From positions 1-40,758 of the forward strand of contig CALBFP010000042.1 of the NCBI GenBank assembly GCA_937894115.1: DNA of 40,758 nt. The letters are read 5' to 3'. This stretch comes from an uncultured euryarchaeote (GTDB taxonomy: Archaea > Thermoplasmatota > Poseidoniia > Poseidoniales > Poseidoniaceae). Below, piece by piece: positions 1 to 7,407 of the stretch (positions are counted from its first letter, which is position 1; every line of letters starts with the position of its first letter). The notes beneath the pieces were generated by a model that saw only the letters and a program-made list of their open reading frames with translations, was not told where the DNA came from and searched no databases. Both the position numbers and the translations under genes were made by a program.

Positions 1-2
1 AG

Positions 3-161
3 CGTCGATGGGAAGAATCGGAACGCAACGATCCCGACCTGATTGAAGCAGGAGTCGAACGTTTAGGCGACCTTGTCACAACAGACTACTTTGAAAAAAA
101 TCACGATGCGAATGCAGTATCGAATTTAATGGAGCGTCAATCTTCCAAGGACGACAGTTGA
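3..161 (+). CDS. C-terminal fragment of an unidentified protein
   Basis: An open frame enters from the left edge and ends at a TGA at 159-161, leaving 52 codons. The visible tail is hydrophilic and acidic, containing DPDLIEAGVERLGDLV and ending SSKDDS. I do not recognise the family from this piece. Its last 25 bases overlap the 3' end of the convergent Pcc1-like gene. The other two forward frames close within about 45 bases of the edge, which supports this one as the coding frame. Confidence 0.55.
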   Translation, partial: RRWEESERNDPDLIEAGVERLGDLVTTDYFEKNHDANAVSNLMERQSSKDDS

Positions 162-352
162 ACCAGTAACGCATCAACGGAATCGCGCAGTGCTCGCAGT
201 GATTCCGCCTGAACCGTAATTTCAAGTTGAGTCAAACCGTTTTCCCTTTCAACAGCATAAGGAACGTTCTGCCGTTGAAGCAGTTGAACGATTGGTTGTG
301 AATCGGAATCGGTTCCTGACCACGTTACGAGGACATGATGTCCGTTCGACAT
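137..352 (-). CDS. Pcc1-like small protein (putative KEOPS subunit)
   Basis: This is a 71-residue protein with an ATG start at 350-352. The C-terminal half has the pattern LEITVQAESLRALRDSVDALL. It resembles the Pcc1/CTAG family, in which a beta strand is followed by a helix with a conserved LR..xNS-type stretch. In archaea Pcc1 is the dimerising subunit of KEOPS, which makes the t6A37 modification on tRNAs reading ANN codons. The length is near the family norm of 75-90 residues. Its 3' end overlaps the convergent partial gene. The assignment rests on a short pattern, so another small alpha/beta protein is possible. Confidence 0.55.
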   Translation of the reverse strand: MSNGHHVLVTWSGTDSDSQPIVQLLQRQNVPYAVERENGLTQLEITVQAESLRALRDSVDALLVQLSSLED

Positions 353-572
353 ACACGTCCCTCACGGCGGATACATATGAGAATGATGCAATCCAAACCA
401 ATGGAGTGTTCGCCTGTACGCCTCTGGACAAGAACAAATCGAAAACGTCCTTCATGTCCATTGGTTGCATTTTGTTGTTGTGTCCAATGCATGCAATCAA
501 ATGGGGATTGGCCCTGCGACTCTTATGGCAGATTCAGACGTCGACCTCCTTGCTGGTGCAGGTGGTTTGCTC

Positions 573-1886
573 ATGGATGATGCGCAATCCGATCACAACG
601 GCCGAAAAGCCCTGTTGTTGGTTCGAAACAATGAGGATTGTTCCGAATTTGTTGCGCTTGCTCATACGATGGGGATACACATCGTGGAACGCATTGATCA
701 ACGAGGGAAATCCGATTCAAAGTGGTTTATGGGACGAGGGAAATTGCAAGACGTTGTCGAGGATCTTCGCTCATCTTCTGAAGGACATCCGTGGAACGGT
801 GTCGACTTGCTGTTGCTCCATACCAATGCAACTCCTCGTCAATTGGTTGGTGTCAATGATGCGGTTGGTGTCGAAGTCTGGGATCGCGTACGCTTGCTTC
901 TGGCATTGTTTACTGCCCATGCTTCAAGTGTTGAGGCACGCACCCAAGTGCGAATCGCTCGTTTGCAGTCCGATCGAACGGTCCTTCGTGAAATTGTAAA
1001 ATTGCAAACGACCGGTGAACGTGCTGGTTACGGTGGTGCTGGACAAACTGCTGCCGGTTCCATACTAAACAACGTTAATCGCGAACTTACCGCATTAAGA
1101 AAACGGCAAAGAAGACAAGTGAAATCGGCAACAGAACGACGGAGACAACGAAAACAACATGCCATGACAATCGGACTTGCCGGCTACACCAATGCAGGCA
1201 AATCAAGCCTGTTCCGTCGATTGTCGGGCAAGGAGGTTCTTGTTGAGGACCGACTGTTTTCAACATTGGAATCAACGCTTGGCCGATTGGAGTCAAGCCC
1301 GCGCATTCTTTTGGCCGATACGATTGGATTTATTGATGGACTTCCAAACGCAACCCTAGAGGCGTTTCGCGCTACGCTTGCTGAAGCAATTGAGTGCGAT
1401 CTGTTGTTGCTGCTTATCGATCTTAGCGACAACATAACAGAAATGGAGCGAAAAATCAGGACATCCATTCGTGAATTGACAGAACGTGCGCTCGACGCTG
1501 ATGACACCTCCATCATGGAGCGAATGCAGCCTGTGCTGACAAAGGCAGATGCGGTCGTTACCAAATCTCTTGATGCTGTGCAGCCCATGCTTTCTGAGTA
1601 CGGTTTGTCAAACCCATTGGTGGTTTCATCGCACACTGGAGAAGGTTTGGATGAGCTTAAATCAACGATTTTGAATACTCTTTTGGGACCCAAAAAAACA
1701 CTTGTCATACTCGATGGGCAATCCCAAGAGATGGCATCGAAAGCCATCCTTTCAAGGATTTACGACGCTGTTTATGTTCATGAACACACCAAATTACCAA
1801 ACGGCATTGAAGTCCAAATCAGTGCAACCGATGAAACAATTTCAATGCTGAGTGTAAATCACAACGGACGGATTCAACTCAAGTAG
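573..1886 (+). CDS. hflX: HflX-family GTPase
   Basis: This is a ribosome-associated GTPase of the HflX family, known to bind the large subunit and split or rescue stalled ribosomes. With the start used here it has 437 residues. G1 is GYTNAGKSS (about 204-212), G3 is DTIGF (about 249-253) and G4 is TKAD (about 323-326). A basic helical segment (RKRQRRQVKSATERRRQ) precedes the G domain, as expected between the HflX N-terminal domain and the GTPase. The glycine-rich segment before it (GERAGYGGAGQT) is a loose version of the family's RGPGE motif. I chose ATG 573 because AGGTG lies about ten bases upstream. In-frame starts at 465 (TTG), 501 and 525 (ATG) lack a clear ribosome binding site. It diverges from the Pcc1-like gene. 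Confidence 0.9.
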   Translation: MDDAQSDHNGRKALLLVRNNEDCSEFVALAHTMGIHIVERIDQRGKSDSKWFMGRGKLQDVVEDLRSSSEGHPWNGVDLLLLHTNATPRQLVGVNDAVGVEVWDRVRLLLALFTAHASSVEARTQVRIARLQSDRTVLREIVKLQTTGERAGYGGAGQTAAGSILNNVNRELTALRKRQRRQVKSATERRRQRKQHAMTIGLAGYTNAGKSSLFRRLSGKEVLVEDRLFSTLESTLGRLESSPRILLADTIGFIDGLPNATLEAFRATLAEAIECDLLLLLIDLSDNITEMERKIRTSIRELTERALDADDTSIMERMQPVLTKADAVVTKSLDAVQPMLSEYGLSNPLVVSSHTGEGLDELKSTILNTLLGPKKTLVILDGQSQEMASKAILSRIYDAVYVHEHTKLPNGIEVQISATDETISMLSVNHNGRIQLK

Positions 1887-1891
1887 ACCGA

Positions 1892-2821
1892 ATGGGTGGG
1901 CTTTACATGAGAGAAGATGAATCGGACTGGATTGGCCTAGAAGGCCTTCCTGAAACAGAATCTTCAGCACTGTTTGCAACGTCGAACGCAACATTCACCA
2001 TCCCAGATACAACGCTTCACCCCATCACAAAGTCGATTGCTGTTTTTGTGTTGTTCATTGCAGCTTCTGGTTTCCTTAACGGACTTGATTACGCTTCTCC
2101 TGATTCAGGATTGGTTCAGCCCGATGAATTTGTGTATCGTTTGTCGCAATCAGCGCCCCCAAATTCAGCCATGTTTGATGGTATGGTCTACGATCACCAA
2201 GGCGATCCGTTGGAAGGAATCGAAATCAAACTTGAGTGGGAAGAAAAACCAGGGTGGTTCAACTCAAGCGTCACCCAAACCGACGGAAACGGGACATTTT
2301 CTTTTGAGTACGTAAAGCCTGGACTTGCTCGAATCGACATAACGATTGAGAGAGACAATTATTCCGACACGTTGGTTGAACGAGTTTTACTATCGCCACC
2401 TGCATTGATAGAGCCCTATGGTTTTACTCGACTCGAGTTCATTATGCCGTCTCCTGATACTTTTGAGAACGAACCTTGTCCGTATGGCCAAGAGGAATGT
2501 ACGAAAAGGTTGATCGACCGCAATGAAGAACAAAAGAAGAACCCGCGAATGGACCCCAGCGCAGCGGGAATCTACATCATGCTTGGCTATGGATTCATGG
2601 GGGTCTCGATTATCTCGGTTGGTTTTGTTGTGTGGGCGCTTCGAAGTGGCTCCGTTGCGGTTCTCAGAATGAGCACCGTATTCGCTTTCTTTGGCGTAGG
2701 ACACTACTACGCAGCGTGCATTCTCGGATTGACTGCATTTTTGCTTACCTTCGCCATCCCCAAACGAAGTAAGACATTGAATCATGATGCTTTTGATGCA
2801 AACATGCAATCTTCCTTATGA
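1892..2821 (+). CDS. Membrane protein with a carboxypeptidase-regulatory-like domain
   Basis: The 309-residue protein has one hydrophobic segment near residues 46-62 and two more at about 226-250 and 256-288. Between them lies an extracytoplasmic region. That region contains a CarboxypepD_reg/prealbumin-like beta-sandwich signature: FDGMVYDHQGDPLEGIEI, then TDGNGTFSFEYVKPG. Such domains usually occur in surface proteins and bind or scaffold; no catalytic residues are seen. It begins five bases after hflX stops, and its stop overlaps the next ATG as ATGA, so the three genes are probably co-transcribed. ATG 1907 is an alternative start, with GGTGGG just upstream. Exact function unknown. Confidence 0.75.
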   Translation: MGGLYMREDESDWIGLEGLPETESSALFATSNATFTIPDTTLHPITKSIAVFVLFIAASGFLNGLDYASPDSGLVQPDEFVYRLSQSAPPNSAMFDGMVYDHQGDPLEGIEIKLEWEEKPGWFNSSVTQTDGNGTFSFEYVKPGLARIDITIERDNYSDTLVERVLLSPPALIEPYGFTRLEFIMPSPDTFENEPCPYGQEECTKRLIDRNEEQKKNPRMDPSAAGIYIMLGYGFMGVSIISVGFVVWALRSGSVAVLRMSTVFAFFGVGHYYAACILGLTAFLLTFAIPKRSKTLNHDAFDANMQSSL

Positions 2822-3900
2822 GGGCAAAAGCATCGGGAACCATGGACCTGAGCAGTTGTACGTGGATGGTTCGAGAATTGGGAGAAGCCGTGAGTTGTGT
2901 GCATCTTCTCGATGACAATTCAATCCTTGTTGGTGGATGGGATGGGAAAGTCAAATGTTGGTCGGATGAAGGTGATTTGATTTGGGAAAGCCAAACACCG
3001 AATCGGGTTTCCTCAATACTCGTCAAGGATAACTTTGTTTACACAACCTCCGGCTTACATCTCGTTTGCATGGCGCATGATTCGGGTGAGATCGTTTGGG
3101 AAACTGCCCTCGAAGGGTCTGCAGATGCCGTTGTTGCAACCGATGAATGCTTGCTGGCCTCATCCTCCGTGTATGATATCGAGCACAACGATTTCATTGA
3201 ATCCGCTGTATGGGCCATCTCCTTCGATGGAAACGTGCTTGAAACACACCGTATGGATGAGCGCCCGTGGACGTTTCAAACCTACAAACACGGCGCAATA
3301 GCGGGACTTGGAAGGCCGATGAACGGGTATTTGATCCTCGACCAAAAGGGAGGAATTGTTGAACAAAATACCGAATGGGAAAGTCCCACAATCTGTTCGA
3401 CAAAAGGTTCAACTCCTCTGTTCGGTCTTGCCAATGGTTGTGTTTACTCAATTGATGGGACATTGTTGAAAACAATGGACGCTGCTGTTAGCAACATCAT
3501 ACAACAGTCAGGAGGTTTGCTCCTGTCTGACGATGGAGGCCATCTTGAATTTTACAAGGAAGGGGTTCAGTGGGAATGCAAAGGGGACGAGATTGGTAAT
3601 CTCTGTGCAGGGTTTGATGTCCATGGGAGCCCCTCATGCTGGGTTTCTCGTTGGAAAGGCTCGAAAGGTGAAGTTTTGGTTCACAACATGATTGATGGTG
3701 CGATTCTAGCAAGTCTCGACGGCCCAAGGGTTCACGACATGACGTCAAATTTGCATCGCGTAGCATTGGGTTGCGACAGCGGACAGGTCTACGTTTGGGA
3801 AAAGAAACTTTTCCAACGAAGACTCACCCAGCCGATGCACCAAGAAAACGATGCTGCAAGAAGCGCAATGTTGGAAAAACTCAGATCTTTGAGGAAATAA
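2818..3900 (+). CDS. WD40/PQQ-like beta-propeller protein
   Basis: This 360-residue protein has no signal peptide or membrane segment. It is built from repeated short strands ending in a tryptophan, such as GGWDGKVKCWSDEGDLIWE, HDSGEIVWE and GCDSGQVYVWE. That spacing of G/D turns and W-ending strands is typical of a WD40 or PQQ-type propeller, which acts as a protein-interaction platform. A basic, helical tail (MLEKLRSLRK) ends it. The start overlaps the stop of the upstream membrane protein (ATGA), suggesting translational coupling. ATG 2842 is a possible alternative. A cytosolic partner of the upstream membrane protein is an inference from the coupling only. Confidence 0.75.
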   Translation: MRAKASGTMDLSSCTWMVRELGEAVSCVHLLDDNSILVGGWDGKVKCWSDEGDLIWESQTPNRVSSILVKDNFVYTTSGLHLVCMAHDSGEIVWETALEGSADAVVATDECLLASSSVYDIEHNDFIESAVWAISFDGNVLETHRMDERPWTFQTYKHGAIAGLGRPMNGYLILDQKGGIVEQNTEWESPTICSTKGSTPLFGLANGCVYSIDGTLLKTMDAAVSNIIQQSGGLLLSDDGGHLEFYKEGVQWECKGDEIGNLCAGFDVHGSPSCWVSRWKGSKGEVLVHNMIDGAILASLDGPRVHDMTSNLHRVALGCDSGQVYVWEKKLFQRRLTQPMHQENDAARSAMLEKLRSLRK

Positions 3901-3990
3901 TTTCCTGAAGCAACGGAGCTCTTCGTAATGAGATGGTTCGGTCGATTGAAAGGGCAAAGAACTTCAATGCAAACTTGTTGAGGTAACTCG

Positions 3991-4743
3991 ATGAAGACAA
4001 GAGCCATCCTTGTTGCAGGAGGAAAAGGTTCGCGTTTGTATCCGTTTACACGCTACACTCAGAAGACATTGTTGCCACTTTATGACCGTCCTGTTATCGA
4101 TTATGCGCTTGGTACCATACGAAGAAGTGGAATCTCGCGCACAACGATCGTGTCAAACGAACACATCGGTCACATCGCAAAGCATGTTGGACAGAGTTTG
4201 GAACACGAGCAACTTCACTACGTGCTTGAGGAAGAACCGTTAGGGGTAGCTCAAGCACTCCTGCTGGCTCGCCCGCACAATGAAAATTGCCGTCTGTTGG
4301 TCTATTTCTCCGATAACATCACCACGGTTGAATTCGATAAGTTAGTACACGATTTTTCTGAAGCTGAATCACCCCCTGGTTGCGTCCTTCTAGCAAGGGA
4401 AGAGGAGCATCCACAAGCATTCGGAGTGGCTGTTTTGGATGAAAGCGGTTCAATTATTGATGTCGTTGAGAAGCCCGAAAATCCTCCCTCGAATCTCGCC
4501 ATCGGAGGCATTTACCTGTTCGACGAAACGTTCTGGGACAAACTTGACAGCGCTGTCAAACAAAAACAGGATGCTTTTTCAATCTCCGATATCAATCGAA
4601 TGTACATCGCTGAAGGTAAGGCAACTCTTGTATCGGTTGGAAGTGAAACTTGGGTTGATTGTGGCACACCCAAAACACTTCTTCAAGCAAGCATTATGGC
4701 ACGAGACGGGAAACTTAACCCGAGGCCGTATCGGGAAAGGTGA
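3991..4743 (+). CDS. Sugar-1-phosphate nucleotidyltransferase (RmlA-like)
   Basis: The 250-residue protein belongs to the NTP-transferase family, which joins a sugar 1-phosphate to an NTP to give an NDP-sugar and pyrophosphate. The N-terminal loop [11 protein letters not shown] (10-20) matches the family signature, with Ser for the usual Thr. Other signatures are [12 protein letters not shown], a metal-site region at YFSDNI, the EKP motif (VVEKPENPP) and a late WVDCGTP. The features fit glucose-1-phosphate thymidylyl- or uridylyltransferases; the base and sugar cannot be told from sequence alone. GAGGT lies seven bases before the ATG. It is followed at once by a UDP-sugar dehydrogenase-like gene and a GtrA-like gene, pointing to surface glycan or glycolipid assembly. 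Confidence 0.88.
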   Translation: MKTRAILVAGGKGSRLYPFTRYTQKTLLPLYDRPVIDYALGTIRRSGISRTTIVSNEHIGHIAKHVGQSLEHEQLHYVLEEEPLGVAQALLLARPHNENCRLLVYFSDNITTVEFDKLVHDFSEAESPPGCVLLAREEEHPQAFGVAVLDESGSIIDVVEKPENPPSNLAIGGIYLFDETFWDKLDSAVKQKQDAFSISDINRMYIAEGKATLVSVGSETWVDCGTPKTLLQASIMARDGKLNPRPYRER

Positions 4744-4747
4744 TGGT

Positions 4748-5572
4748 ATGAAAATAGGCATTATTGGTGCAGGAATGGTTGGAGGAGCAATTGAGCATTG
4801 CTTTCAAAACACTCATGATTTGTATGTTCATGACCCGGCGCGAGGGACTAGCTTATCGGTCGTTATCGATAATGTTGACTTTGCTTACATTGCAGTCCCA
4901 ACACCGCAACATCCAGAGACAGGTGCATGCGATACAAGCATTGTTGAGGCAACTCTCGAGGCTCTGCCAAATGGATTTACTGCGGTGATCAAAAGCACAA
5001 TCGTTCCTGGCACAACCCAACACTTCCATGAAAAATACCCTCACCTCAAAATCGCCTATTCGCCAGAATTCCTTGTTGAACGACAGCGACTGGAAGACTT
5101 TGCCAATCAGGACATCTTGGTCTGCGGCACGCATCATGCAGATGTTGCAGAACGCGTGTTTGAACAGCATCGAAAAGCTGGCGTTCTGCGAAAAGAGCAG
5201 ACGTTTCATGTAACACCAACACAAGCGGAATTGGTCAAGTACACAAAAAATACCTTTTATGCACTAAAGGTCATCTTTGCAAACCAATTGTACGATGTTT
5301 GCCAACAATTGGATGAAGATTGGTATACCATCCGTGAAATCATAACTGCTGAGCAGGCACAGCCAATTGGCCCTTCTCACCTCGACCCAATCTTCGGATT
5401 GTATCGAGGTTTTGGAGGCAAGTGTTTGCCAAAGGATTCACTCGCATTGGGTGTCCTCGCTGAACAACTCGGTGTCAAATACGAGTGGATGGATGCAATG
5501 CAAGAAGACAACGAACGTTTACGGCGCATTCTAACTGGGAAATCAAGCGATGTGGTCACCAATGACGACTGA
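4748..5572 (+). CDS. Short UDP-glucose/GDP-mannose dehydrogenase-like protein
   Basis: This is a nucleotide-sugar dehydrogenase of 274 residues. The NAD-binding start is [12 protein letters not shown] (GxGxxG at 7-12). The central domain has [26 protein letters not shown] (catalytic-type Lys164 and Asn168) and [11 protein letters not shown], with the catalytic cysteine at 226. The family normally has about 400-450 residues. Here the protein stops soon after the central helical domain, and the C-terminal UDP-binding domain is absent. The start is ATG 4748, with AAGGTGAT just upstream, overlapping the preceding stop region; the open frame runs further upstream but lies inside the neighbour. The neighbouring nucleotidyltransferase could supply its NDP-sugar. 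It may be active alone, pair with a separate domain, or have another substrate. Confidence 0.85.
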   Translation: MKIGIIGAGMVGGAIEHCFQNTHDLYVHDPARGTSLSVVIDNVDFAYIAVPTPQHPETGACDTSIVEATLEALPNGFTAVIKSTIVPGTTQHFHEKYPHLKIAYSPEFLVERQRLEDFANQDILVCGTHHADVAERVFEQHRKAGVLRKEQTFHVTPTQAELVKYTKNTFYALKVIFANQLYDVCQQLDEDWYTIREIITAEQAQPIGPSHLDPIFGLYRGFGGKCLPKDSLALGVLAEQLGVKYEWMDAMQEDNERLRRILTGKSSDVVTNDD

Positions 5573-6017
5573 AGCTGTAATGCTACATGAGCGGTTGGCT
5601 CCCCGTGGATCATTGGGGCGGTTCGCACTCGCCGGGGCGTTTAACAGCGCTGTTTTTTACGTCTCTTGGACCTTTTCGATGTTCCTGTTACCAGGGGTTG
5701 ATGTCGAGATTTTGTGGGGTACATTTTGGGGCCTTACTGGCCTTATGGCACACTTTGTGCATCGGCATTACACCTTTGACAACCACAAACCACTCAACTG
5801 GACTTTGCCAACTGCGATTCCTGTTTATGTTGGCAGTTTGCTTGGTTCCAGCGTAACCATTGGATGGCTGTCGAAAGAATACCCCGCACAGATAGAATGG
5901 TTGGGGATTCCCAACATGCTGTGTTGGGGCATTCTCATCTGGTTGACGATGCGAATTTTTGTGTTCCAATTCTCACCGTCTAAACCGCATGCGTCTCAAG
6001 CAGGTCAAACGGAATAA
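5550..6017 (+). CDS. GtrA-like membrane protein
   Basis: The 155-residue protein has four predicted membrane helices and the GtrA signature: [17 protein letters not shown] in helix 1 and [10 protein letters not shown] after helix 2. GtrA proteins are thought to help move polyprenyl-linked sugars across the membrane for glycosylation of cell-surface material. It overlaps the dehydrogenase by 23 bases if ATG 5550 is used; ATG 5562 and 5580 are alternatives. The cluster of nucleotidyltransferase, dehydrogenase and GtrA-like protein is consistent with a glycan pathway. Its 3' end overlaps the convergent DUF2237 gene by 38 bases. Confidence 0.85.
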   Translation: MWSPMTTEAVMLHERLAPRGSLGRFALAGAFNSAVFYVSWTFSMFLLPGVDVEILWGTFWGLTGLMAHFVHRHYTFDNHKPLNWTLPTAIPVYVGSLLGSSVTIGWLSKEYPAQIEWLGIPNMLCWGILIWLTMRIFVFQFSPSKPHASQAGQTE

Positions 6018-6342
6018 TCTTCAGTGCTTCTTCATGGGTTGCTTCGAGATCAACTGGACAAGCAGAACCTGCATGAACGGCTGCGAGCCATGTTCGTGCA
6101 CAAACACACCATGAATCACCTGGCTTCAGTCCTGGGAATGAAAAATGTGGAGCTGGTGTCATCAAATCGTTCCCTTGTGATTTTGCATACTCAAGGAAAT
6201 CTTGAGTCACGACACAACACACTGTGTGAGAGCCCCGGTCGTTTGCATCTGTATTGCAACAACCATCGCGATACCAGCCTGTAAGCGGCTCTGAAGAGCA
6301 GGTTTTCAATTCGGTTCCAAGGACGTTAACGGATGGATGCAT
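5980..6342 (-). CDS. DUF2237 family protein
   Basis: The 120-residue protein matches the small DUF2237 family. It shows NVLGTELKTCS, GWYRDGCCNTDANDRGSHTVC and the closing tract PGDSWCVCARTWLAA. The conserved cysteines in GCC and CVCA are characteristic. Function is unknown. The ATG at 6340-6342 was chosen because it places the conserved NVLG block near the N terminus, as in the family. The frame stays open to 6480, but that extension would run into the divergent TerB-like gene. The 3' end overlaps gtrA convergently. Confidence 0.82.
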   Translation of the reverse strand: MHPSVNVLGTELKTCSSEPLTGWYRDGCCNTDANDRGSHTVCCVVTQDFLEYAKSQGNDLMTPAPHFSFPGLKPGDSWCVCARTWLAAVHAGSACPVDLEATHEEALKIIPFDLLETHAV

Positions 6343-6466
6343 GCCGCAACCAAAAAGCGCTTCCCTATGAATCATCGTGTGGAAGCAAGAGGTTCGCTGC
6401 AAAACAAGAGTTTTGTCGCGATTGGAGGCGAGAGGTTCTTGATGGAGAAGCATCAGAGTCCATAAT

Positions 6467-6898
6467 ATGCTACCCGACATTCTCCAGACCTTACCCCGCG
6501 ATGAACGATACGCCTATGCTCGTTTGCTAGCTTACATGGCTCGCGTCGATGAGGAAATTACGGTTGACGAACTCGCCATGTTTGAACAACAACTCGGAAA
6601 AGCACTCCTATCACCGAATCAGCGGGAAGTATTGCGGAGAGCCCTGAAAAGCCCCCCCACTTTAGAAGAATGCTTGGACGGACTTGGTCCAGAGGCTGGT
6701 AAACTGGCACTCAGGGATGCAGTTCTTATGGCGGCCTCCGACGGCACTGTTGATGATGATGAACTTGAAGTTCTGAAAGAAATTGCAGAACATATTGGCC
6801 TTGTTCCTGATGCCGTCCAGCAACTGATTGACTGGACAAAGGTTGGGTATGCTTGGATGCAAGACGGATATGATTTGCTCAATACCCTTCAAGGCTGA
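6467..6898 (+). CDS. TerB-like all-helical protein, copy 1
   Basis: The 143-residue protein has no membrane segments and is predicted helical throughout. It carries the TerB/DjlA-type core: an acidic first helix region (YMARVDEEITVDELAMFEQ) and later LALRDAVLMAASDGTVDDDELEVLKEIAEHIGL. The acidic D-G-x-x-D-x-x-E pattern is the hallmark that binds metal in tellurite-resistance TerB. The next gene is a paralog with the same layout, six bases downstream. The role in this organism is unknown; TerB-like domains are often linked to membrane stress or phage response, but nothing here shows that. Confidence 0.7.
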   Translation: MLPDILQTLPRDERYAYARLLAYMARVDEEITVDELAMFEQQLGKALLSPNQREVLRRALKSPPTLEECLDGLGPEAGKLALRDAVLMAASDGTVDDDELEVLKEIAEHIGLVPDAVQQLIDWTKVGYAWMQDGYDLLNTLQG

Positions 6899-6904
6899 AG
6901 TCCT

Positions 6905-7354
6905 ATGTTTTGCGACGGAGTCGCTGATTTGGAGCCGTCTGAGCGTACGCGATATGCTGACTTACTGGTACTGATCGCGGCCGCAGATGGAGAGCTTGTT
7001 CGAGAGGAAATCCAAGTACTGGAAGGTTTCATGGGAAGAGCCATGGTTCATCCAGAGGCACGGACCTCAATTCGACGAGGTTTGTTTGATACGACTCGTC
7101 TTGCAAATTTACTCAAGAATGCTGAGACCAGAACATTGCGTTACGCCCTCCGTGATGGTGCTCTTGTCGCTGCTGCAGATGGTGATTATGATCGGCGTGA
7201 ATTGAGGATACTAAAGAAAATCGCGACCGCTGCGGGAGTGAGTGAAGCGGAGCTAAAAGACCTGTTCGACTGGGTTTCAAGTGGGTGGGACTGGCATGCA
7301 AACGGCATTCATCTCACAAAATTACCCGCTCAAAACGATTCACTCTCAGAATGA
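6905..7354 (+). CDS. TerB-like all-helical protein, copy 2
   Basis: The 149-residue protein is a tandem paralog of the preceding gene. It repeats the core: LIAAADGELVREEIQVLEGF near the N terminus and LRYALRDGALVAAADGDYDRRELRILKKIA in the second half. Both proteins end with a similar helix containing a tryptophan-rich stretch (DLFDWVSSGWDWHANG here, LIDWTKVGYAWMQDG in copy 1). The six-base gap indicates one transcript, so the pair may form a heterodimer. That is inference from pairing and shared architecture. Confidence 0.7.
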   Translation: MFCDGVADLEPSERTRYADLLVLIAAADGELVREEIQVLEGFMGRAMVHPEARTSIRRGLFDTTRLANLLKNAETRTLRYALRDGALVAAADGDYDRRELRILKKIATAAGVSEAELKDLFDWVSSGWDWHANGIHLTKLPAQNDSLSE

Positions 7355-7407
7355 ATCATTTCATGATTTCAACAGGCACATTCAAACCATGATTGAATAC
7401 CCACTGG

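Noticed and set aside
4439-4747. N-terminal extension of the short UDP-sugar dehydrogenase
   Set aside because: The extension lies inside the nucleotidyltransferase gene in another frame and has no similarity to the dehydrogenase; the Rossmann start lies exactly at ATG 4748.
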